5,653 nt of DNA, from NCBI GenBank assembly GCA_044340025.1, contig JBIIUJ010000153.1, positions 1 through 5,653 of the forward strand, given 5' to 3'. The position numbers and the translations under genes were made by a program. This DNA comes from JBIIUJ01 sp044340025 (GTDB lineage Bacteria; Pseudomonadota; Alphaproteobacteria; Caulobacterales; Aquidulcibacteraceae). The notes beneath the pieces are model-generated. The model saw only the letters and a program-made list of their open reading frames with translations, was not told the origin of the DNA and did no database searches. This document shows, in pieces, positions 1 through 4,676 of this stretch (positions within the stretch are counted from its first letter, which is position 1; every line of letters starts with the position of its first letter).

Positions 1-504
1 CTTCAGGCCAATCTGACGGCGCAGAGCGGCTTCTGGGACTTTTTCCTGCCGCAGGTGCTGCGCGGATTTGGCTTCATGTTCTGCTTCATCACGGTGACGA
101 ACCTGGCGCTCGGCACCCTGCCGGCGGGCGAGGTGCAGAATGCGTCGGGCGTGTTCAATTTGACGCGCAATCTCGGCGGGGCGATTGGGCTGGCGGCCCT
201 CAACACCGCGCGGGACTGGTCCACCGCCTTTCACAAGACCGAGCTTGCCCCCATGCTCGATCCCGCCAACCCGCTGGTGGGCCAGCACCTGGCCAAGAGC
301 GCAGCCGCGCTTCAGGCCGCCGGCGTGGCGGATCCGGAGCGCGCCGCCATCGCGCAGTATGCGAGCCTTCTGAACCGGGAAGCGACGATCATGGCCTTCA
401 ACTCGCTGTTCTTTGCGATGAGCGTGGTGTTTCTGGGGATCCTGCTGATGCTGCCGCTTTTGAAGAAGCCGGCGCTGGCGCAAGCCACAGACCCCGCCCA
501 CTGA
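1..504 (+). CDS. MFS multidrug exporter, DHA2/EmrB type, C-terminal fragment
   Basis: The frame is open from the first base and ends at TGA 502-504, giving the last 167 residues; the start lies outside the window. It is the C-terminal part of a 14-TM drug:H+ antiporter of the inner membrane. Visible features in order: a hydrophobic segment with PQVLRGFGFMFCF (about residues 17-29) continuing into NLALGTLP; the conserved stretch NASGVFNLTRNLGGAIG, typical of the late helices of EmrB/QacA-like proteins; a long polar, Ala-rich loop (about residues 80-130) as in the periplasmic loop before the last helix; then LNREATIMAFNSLFF leading into a final membrane segment ending LLMLPLLKK. Family members usually pair with an EmrA-like periplasmic adaptor and an outer-membrane channel, which would lie upstream if present. 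The substrate cannot be told from this fragment. GTG at 55 is an internal valine codon, not a start. Confidence 0.9.
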   Translation, partial: LQANLTAQSGFWDFFLPQVLRGFGFMFCFITVTNLALGTLPAGEVQNASGVFNLTRNLGGAIGLAALNTARDWSTAFHKTELAPMLDPANPLVGQHLAKSAAALQAAGVADPERAAIAQYASLLNREATIMAFNSLFFAMSVVFLGILLMLPLLKKPALAQATDPAH

Positions 505-526
505 GCCGGATTCACTCCGGCGTCAG
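501..526. terminator. Hairpin at convergent gene ends, possible bidirectional terminator
   Basis: CTGAGCCGGA (501-510) pairs with TCCGGC (516-521) plus TCAG (523-526), with loop TTCAC and a single bulged G at 522. This gives a 10-bp GC-rich stem. It overlaps the stop codons of both convergent genes (502-504 on + and 512-514 on -), where a shared terminator would be expected. No T-tract follows on either strand, so it is not a classical intrinsic terminator; it may simply slow polymerase or protect mRNA ends. Confidence 0.4.
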
Positions 527-838
527 CACGGCGCTCGCCCGGGCGATCAGCCGGTCATCCACGCAAACCTCCACCGCCGCAAAGGCGAGGGTGCGCGTGG
601 TTCGCACCAGCGTGGCGCGCGCCGCCAGCGTCTCGCCGCGCCGGGCGGCGGCGACAAGCTGGGCCTGTAGACTTATCACTGCGCCGGCCCCGAGGGAGGC
701 CAGCGCAGCCTCCGCGAGGGACAGGATCAGCCCGCCGTGGGCCACCGGCGGCGTGCCGGCGTGGCGGCCATCGAGCGTGAGGCGCGCACAGCCGTTTGCG
801 GCGTCGATCCCGGTCAGGGCCGCATAGTCAGGCGCCAA
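512..838 (-). CDS. PaaI-like hotdog-fold thioesterase (second of a tandem pair)
   Basis: A 108-residue protein of the hotdog fold (4HBT/PaaI-like), expected to hydrolyse acyl-CoA or aryl-CoA thioesters in the cytosol. The key motif is VAHGGLILSLAEAAL: His34-Gly35-Gly36 at the start of the central helix and Glu43 nine residues after the histidine. Glu at this place is the catalytic carboxylate in the Arthrobacter 4-hydroxybenzoyl-CoA thioesterase and YdiI types, whereas PaaI itself has Asp. The C-terminal strands (LAARATLVRTTRTLAFAAVEV) match the usual hotdog sheet. At 108 aa it is shorter than the usual 130-140, lacking some N-terminal sequence. The start is TTG at 838-836: no ATG or GTG lies in frame just upstream, and GGAAG (847-843) sits 4 nt before it. 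The frame overlaps the preceding hotdog gene by 11 bp, suggesting translational coupling. The natural substrate is unknown. Confidence 0.8.
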   Translation of the reverse strand: MAPDYAALTGIDAANGCARLTLDGRHAGTPPVAHGGLILSLAEAALASLGAGAVISLQAQLVAAARRGETLAARATLVRTTRTLAFAAVEVCVDDRLIARASAVLTPE

Positions 839-1256
839 GGATCTTCCACACGCCGATGGCGTTCAGCACAGGCGCCTCGGCGCCGTCGCGCTCCACAAAA
901 AGTTCGCCCGAAGCAAAGGCGATCGTGCGCGTCTTGCGGGTGACGTGGCCACGCGCGAACACGGTCTCACCCACGCGCACAGGGGCGAGAAAGTCGGTGT
1001 TGAGGCTCACGGTTGCCGCGCCCTGCCCGGCGGGCGGGGCGAGCGCGCCATGCGTCTGGGTCAGAACCACCGCCCAAAGCGCCGTGTCCATCAGGGTCAT
1101 GAGCAGGCCCCGGGCGGCGGCCCCGTCCGGGCCGGCGTGTTCGGGGCCGAGCCGGAAGCGATAGAGATCGCGCGGCCCCTCGGGTCCATGCGCGCGCTCC
1201 ACCGCCCCGATCGTATGGGTGAAGCCATCGTCGAAGATGCGGGTCCAGGTCGTCAT
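828..1256 (-). CDS. Hotdog-fold thioesterase-like protein (first of a tandem pair)
   Basis: A 142-residue hotdog-fold protein, normal length for the 4HBT/PaaI-like superfamily. The central helix reads ARGLLMTLMDTALWAVV (residues 48-64), with Asp57 at the position of the catalytic carboxylate. The strands that follow (AATVSLNTDFLAPVRVGETVFARGHVTRKTRTIAFASGELF) are the characteristic C-terminal sheet. Unusually, the HGG that normally precedes the helix is replaced by Ala48-Arg49-Gly50, so the conserved histidine is absent; activity may be altered or may rest on Asp57 alone. The start is ATG at 1256-1254. The upstream sequence is C/G-rich without a convincing Shine-Dalgarno, which fits translation from a shared message with the dehalogenase gene 44 bp upstream. 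The next hotdog gene starts inside its last codons. It may form a hetero-oligomer with that neighbour, which is inference only. Confidence 0.78.
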   Translation of the reverse strand: MTTWTRIFDDGFTHTIGAVERAHGPEGPRDLYRFRLGPEHAGPDGAAARGLLMTLMDTALWAVVLTQTHGALAPPAGQGAATVSLNTDFLAPVRVGETVFARGHVTRKTRTIAFASGELFVERDGAEAPVLNAIGVWKILGA

Positions 1257-1300
1257 GGGGCGGGGTTAGGGGCGGGAGCGGCCTGCGTCAAAGGCTGGCT

Positions 1301-2209
1301 TCAGACATCGCCGAACGCAGCCAGGGCGGCGCGCGCGATTGGCTCGCCCCATTCCTGCACGAAGTGGCCGGCCCCCTCGATCTCCATTGGCGGCGGGCAG
1401 CCGCGGATGGAGGCGCGCACCGCAGCCATCACATCGGGCCCCAGAACGGGATCGGCCATGCCCACCGCCATGAAGCTCCTGCCCTCAAAGCGGTCGCGCC
1501 ACCAGGCCTGCGCCTGACGCGACAGGATGGCGAAGGGATCGTCCGGCGAGACCGGCACGAGCTGGGGAAAGCGCCGCACGCCCGCCTTGTAGCGCGCATC
1601 CGGAAAGGGAGCGTCATAGGCGGCCTGCTCGGCATCCGTCATGTGCGGATTTCCCCGCCGGAACAGCGCGCCCACGGGCATGTCGGGGGTGTTCTTCGCA
1701 TACTCCCGCCAGGCCAGAAAGCCCGGCCCCGGCGTGACGCCCACGCCGAACGCTGTGTTCATGATCAGCAGCCGGGCGATCCGCTCCGGGAACGCGACCG
1801 GCAGCGTCAGGCCGATCAGACCGCCCCAGTCCTGCACCACGAGCGTGATGTTGGTCAGGTTCAGCCGCTCCACAAAGGCGATCAGGGCGTTGCGATGAAA
1901 CTCCGGGGTGTAGATCGCATCATCCACCGGCTTGTCGGACTGGCCGAAGCCGAAGAAATCGGGCGCGACCACGCGCGCGCCGCTTTCCAGAAAGGCCGGA
2001 ATCATCCGGCGATAGAGATAGGCCCAGCTCGGCTCGCCATGGAGGCAGAGAAAGGTCTGGGCGGCATCGGCGGGCCCTTCGTCCACATAGGCCCAGCGCA
2101 GGCCGGCATAGCCGGCCAGATCGTCGATGAAGCGGGCCTGATATGGCCAATCGGGCAGTGCGGCAAAGCGCGTCTCCGGGGTTCGCAGAACATCGCCAAA
2201 CGGGCCCAT
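1301..2209 (-). CDS. Haloalkane dehalogenase, DhlA-like (HLD-I)
   Basis: A 302-residue alpha/beta-hydrolase that converts haloalkanes plus water to alcohol and halide (EC 3.8.1.5). It closely resembles, from memory, Xanthobacter DhlA (310 aa) along its length. All key residues can be placed: HGEPSWAYLYRRMIP with oxyanion-site Glu59; VVQDWGG with nucleophile Asp127 and halide-binding Trp128; Trp167 in the cap (FLAWREY), the second halide-binding Trp; Asp253 in GMADPVLGPDVM, the acid of the triad; His282 in GAGHFVQEWGE. Asp after the sheet and Trp as second halide ligand mark subfamily HLD-I. Compared with DhlA, the stretch between NTAFG and the cap Trp is about ten residues shorter, so the cap and substrate range probably differ from the 1,2-dichloroethane enzyme. 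Start: ATG at 2209 has AGGGAG (2221-2216) at a 6-nt spacing; ATG at 2215 (two residues longer) abuts the same motif directly and is less likely. It leads the block with the two hotdog genes. No signal peptide is visible. Confidence 0.9.
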   Translation of the reverse strand: MGPFGDVLRTPETRFAALPDWPYQARFIDDLAGYAGLRWAYVDEGPADAAQTFLCLHGEPSWAYLYRRMIPAFLESGARVVAPDFFGFGQSDKPVDDAIYTPEFHRNALIAFVERLNLTNITLVVQDWGGLIGLTLPVAFPERIARLLIMNTAFGVGVTPGPGFLAWREYAKNTPDMPVGALFRRGNPHMTDAEQAAYDAPFPDARYKAGVRRFPQLVPVSPDDPFAILSRQAQAWWRDRFEGRSFMAVGMADPVLGPDVMAAVRASIRGCPPPMEIEGAGHFVQEWGEPIARAALAAFGDV

Positions 2210-2215
2210 GGCCAT

Positions 2216-2221
2216 CTCCCT
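2216..2221 (-). promoter_or_regulatory. Ribosome binding site deciding the dehalogenase start
   Basis: AGGGAG on the minus strand lies 6 nt before ATG 2209-2207 but directly touches ATG 2215-2213. The spacing favours the inner start. The two starts differ by only two residues (Met-Ala). Confidence 0.6.
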
Positions 2222-2232
2222 ACCAAGCCGCG

Positions 2233-2258
2233 AAACCGTGACGCAGGCGTCAGGTTTT
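2233..2258. promoter_or_regulatory. Operator-like dyad upstream of the haloalkane dehalogenase gene
   Basis: The core is a perfect inverted repeat, TGACGC-AG-GCGTCA (2239-2252). The symmetry continues outward about the same centre: C2237/G2254 and AAA 2233-2235/TTT 2256-2258 also pair, with mismatches only at 2238/2253 and 2236/2255. This makes 10 of 13 flanking pairs complementary. It lies 24-49 bp upstream of the dehalogenase ATG, where a dimeric repressor such as a TetR or similar helix-turn-helix protein would block transcription. It could alternatively form a hairpin in the 5' leader, although the 2-nt centre would have to open into a larger loop. No regulator gene is present in the window. 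Confidence 0.45.
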
Positions 2259-2306
2259 GGCAAGCGGCGCCGGATCCCGGCAGGGCTTGCTTTCTGCAAC
2301 CGCTCG

Positions 2307-2324
2307 TTAACCTCTCTTAACCAT
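2307..2324 (+). promoter_or_regulatory. CtrA-like binding site upstream of divL
   Basis: TTAACCTCTCTTAACCAT contains two direct TTAACC copies with a 10-bp period. The second extends to TTAACCAT, matching the CtrA half-site octamer described in Caulobacter. The classical full site is TTAA-N7-TTAA(C); here the gap is N6, one base short. It lies 37-54 bp upstream of the divL start and about 100 bp from the divergent dehalogenase start, so divL is the likelier target. In a region of such high GC content two TTAA motifs in a row are conspicuous. Confidence 0.55.
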
Positions 2325-2349
2325 TTCGGGTCAGAAAGGACCCGCGAGC

Positions 2350-2354
2350 AGGAG
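2350..2354 (+). promoter_or_regulatory. Ribosome binding site fixing the divL start
   Basis: AGGAG followed by a 6-nt spacer (AATCGC) and ATG 2361-2363. This selects the start at 2361 over the in-frame ATG at 2208, which lies across the intergenic region and would overlap the divergent gene's start. Confidence 0.8.
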
Positions 2355-2360
2355 AATCGC

Positions 2361-4619
2361 ATGGAGCTGGGGCTGGCGGCGTTGGGGCTGTTGGGAGCGG
2401 CGGGCGCTGGCGCCTGGGCCGGCCACCGGCTGGCGCGCGGCCAAGCCAGCCTGTCTGCGACGCCAGCAGGCGATACCGGGCTGGAAGCGGCGTTCGCCGC
2501 CGCCGGCGGGGTGGCGCTTGTCTTTCGGGATTCGCAGGCCATGCCGGAGCTGCGCGCCCGCCCGGCCGCTCTGCGCGCGGTGGGCGAGCGCCTGGGGCTG
2601 GGACCAAACCCGGATGCAGCCGCTCTCCTGACCGCCATAGAAGCCGGAACGGCCGGCGAGGCGATCGCGCGGTTTCGCGCCACAGGGGCGCCGCTCCTGC
2701 TGGCGCTGGGCCGCGTTGATGTTTGGGGCGCGGCGGCTGGCGCAAATCTGGCGCTGCTGATCCGGCCGGCTGTCGAGGAAGCGGGAGGCGGCGGCCTGCT
2801 TGCCGGGGCGCCCTTCCCCGCCTGGCGCACCGACGCCGAAGGCAGGCTCCTGTGGGCCAACGAGCGCTATCTCTCCGCCGTGGAAGCGCCAGGCCTTGCC
2901 GATGCGCTCGCGCGCAACCTGCAGCTGGAGCCGCGCCTGATGGACGAGGCGCGGCTGGCGGCGGCTGGCGCGGTGCGCAGCGCGCAGCAGGCTGTGGTGA
3001 TGGGCGGGAGGCGGCGCATTCTGGACGTGATGCTGCACCCCGTTCCGGGAGGCGCGACCGGGGCTGCTTTCGACGTGACCGAGGAGGCCGAAGCCCGCGA
3101 CGCGCTCGCCCGCGAAACCCGCGCCTATTCCGAGACGCTCAATCACCTCACCGATGCGGTGGCGGTGTTTGGGCCGGACAAGAAGCTCGTCTTCCGAAAC
3201 TCCGCTTTCGGGGCGCTGTGGGGGCTTGATCCTTCCTGGCTGGAGAGCCGGCCCAGCCATGGCGACTTCCTCGACGAGCTGCGCCAGCGCCGCCGCCTTC
3301 CCGCGCAAGGCGACTATGCCAGCTTCAAGGCACGCGAGCTGGAGGCCTATACAAACGCGGTTTCGCCGCCGGAGACGGTCTGGACCCTGCCCGATGGCCG
3401 CTCGCTGCGGGTGCTGCGCCAGCGCCAGCCTTCCGGCGGGCTTCTTTTGCTGTTTGAGGACATTTCCGACACGCTGGACCTGCGGGCGCGGTTCAAGACC
3501 CTGATCGACGTTCAGCGCGCCACGCTCGACGGCCTGGGCGAAGGCGTGGCGGTGTTTGCCGGCGATGGCAGGCTGAAACTGCACAATCAGGCGTTCGCCC
3601 GCCTCTGGAGACTGGCCCCGGAGCTGCTGGCCGCCGAGCCGGATTTCGCGCAGGTCGCCGCAGCCGCCAGGCCGCTGTTTCCGGAAGACGCGGTCTGGAG
3701 CGCGCTGCAGAGCCGGGTGGCCGACCCCTCCCCCCACGCGCGCACCGAAACACGCGGCGAGATGGCGCGCACGGATGATCGCGTCCTGCTCTATCAGACG
3801 ACGCCTCTGCCGGACGGCGCGACGCTGATCGCCTTCACCGACGCGACAGACAGCCGCCAGCTGCAATCCACGCTCAGCGACCGGGCGGCGGCGTTCGAGG
3901 CGGCCGACCAGCTCAAGACCGAGTTCGTGCGCAACGTTTCCTATCAGCTGCGCAATCCGCTGAACGCGATCAAGGGCTTTGCCGAAATGTTGGCGGGTCA
4001 GTTTTTCGATCCCTTAACCATCCGCCAGCAAGACTATGTTTCCTCGATCAGCGCCGGCGCAGACCAGCTTTCCAGACTGATCGACAACATGTTGGACCTC
4101 GCGATGATCGACGCCGGGAAGATGGAGCTGACGCTCGGGGATGTCCGGCTCGCCGACATTCTGGCCGAGGCGGCGGAACATGCCCGGTCGGAACTCAAGG
4201 CGAGCCAGGTCCAGATCGTGGTGGACGCGCCAGACGACCTCGGCCTGATCCGCGCCGACGAGCGTCGCCTGCGCCAGGTTCTGTTCGGGCTGGTCACCAA
4301 TGCCATGGCCCATGTCGGCCCGGGCGACACCGTCAAGATTTCCGGCGTGCGCGAGGGCGACGCGGTGGAGCTATCGGTGGCCGATACAGGCCGGGGGCTG
4401 GAGCCGGAGCGTCAGGCCGCAGCCTTTGACGGCTTCTCCTCAAAGGCCGATCGCCGCGGCGCCGGCGTGGGGCTGTCGCTGGTGAAGCGCTTCATCGAAT
4501 TGCATGGCGGCTGGGTGTCGATGACATCGGCGCCGGGACGCGGCGTGACCGTCACCTGCTATCTGCCGGCCGACGCCGCAGGGCATGCAGCCCCCCCGGA
4601 ACTGAAGCTCACCGCCTGA
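2361..4619 (+). CDS. divL: DivL-like cell-cycle pseudo-histidine kinase with PAS domains
   Basis: A 752-residue membrane-anchored sensor, close in length to Caulobacter DivL (769). Order: one N-terminal membrane segment (about 2-22); a divergent PAS-like region (about 40-135); PAS domains near 150-240, 255-370 (AVAVFGPDKKLVFRNSAF) and 385-497 (GVAVFAGDGRLKLHNQAF); a dimerisation helix pair (about 510-590); and an ATPase domain (about 600-736). The H-box reads NVSYQLRNPLNAIKGF: Tyr528 (TAT 3942-3944) stands where kinases have His, the hallmark of DivL. The following Glu is Gln529 and the usual Thr is Asn532. The ATP-binding boxes look intact: N-box Asn647, G1 DTGRG (675-679), G2 GAGVGL (700-705). 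In Caulobacter DivL promotes CckA activity toward CtrA and is inhibited by phosphorylated DivK; the same role is inferred here. Upstream sits a CtrA-like box. The next gene begins 57 bp later but is functionally unrelated. The assignment rests on motif and architecture, not a search. Confidence 0.88.
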   Translation: MELGLAALGLLGAAGAGAWAGHRLARGQASLSATPAGDTGLEAAFAAAGGVALVFRDSQAMPELRARPAALRAVGERLGLGPNPDAAALLTAIEAGTAGEAIARFRATGAPLLLALGRVDVWGAAAGANLALLIRPAVEEAGGGGLLAGAPFPAWRTDAEGRLLWANERYLSAVEAPGLADALARNLQLEPRLMDEARLAAAGAVRSAQQAVVMGGRRRILDVMLHPVPGGATGAAFDVTEEAEARDALARETRAYSETLNHLTDAVAVFGPDKKLVFRNSAFGALWGLDPSWLESRPSHGDFLDELRQRRRLPAQGDYASFKARELEAYTNAVSPPETVWTLPDGRSLRVLRQRQPSGGLLLLFEDISDTLDLRARFKTLIDVQRATLDGLGEGVAVFAGDGRLKLHNQAFARLWRLAPELLAAEPDFAQVAAAARPLFPEDAVWSALQSRVADPSPHARTETRGEMARTDDRVLLYQTTPLPDGATLIAFTDATDSRQLQSTLSDRAAAFEAADQLKTEFVRNVSYQLRNPLNAIKGFAEMLAGQFFDPLTIRQQDYVSSISAGADQLSRLIDNMLDLAMIDAGKMELTLGDVRLADILAEAAEHARSELKASQVQIVVDAPDDLGLIRADERRLRQVLFGLVTNAMAHVGPGDTVKISGVREGDAVELSVADTGRGLEPERQAAAFDGFSSKADRRGAGVGLSLVKRFIELHGGWVSMTSAPGRGVTVTCYLPADAAGHAAPPELKLTA

Positions 4620-4626
4620 TCAGGCG
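4613..4626. repeat. Perfect 14-bp palindrome spanning the divL stop codon
   Basis: CGCCTGATCAGGCG is fully self-complementary and includes the TGA stop (4617-4619). It has no loop and no following T-tract, so it is unlikely to terminate transcription. The rest of the 57-bp gap to the next gene holds only a weak 4-bp inverted repeat (GACG 4641-4644 with CGTC 4650-4653) and no clear promoter. Confidence 0.35.
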
Positions 4627-4676
4627 CGCGCACACGCCTTGACGGCGGGCGTCGTCTCGGGCGAGCGTCGCAGCCG

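Noticed and set aside
2287..2299. Small inverted repeat TTGC-TTTCT-GCAA next to the CtrA-like box
   Set aside because: Four-base arms are too short to distinguish from chance.
1364..2320. Rightward 318-aa frame across the dehalogenase gene
   Set aside because: It is the complement of the dehalogenase coding strand and rich in His/Arg/Gly. The catalytic motifs are on the minus strand.
2210..2860. Leftward open frame extending the dehalogenase upstream to a 519-aa protein
   Set aside because: The extra about 215 residues are Ala/Pro/Arg/Ser-rich low-complexity sequence antisense to divL and cross the divergent intergenic region. DhlA-type enzymes start near the chosen ATG, which has its own Shine-Dalgarno.
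2331..3866. Long antisense frame (511 aa) opposite divL
   Set aside because: Its Gln/Arg/Gly-rich composition has no domain-like pattern, and it is the mirror of GC-rich codons of a well-supported gene.
4639..4667. TTGACG as a possible -35 element for the transporter gene
   Set aside because: No plausible -10 hexamer lies at 16-18 bp (the sequence there is CGAGCG-like), so a promoter cannot be supported.
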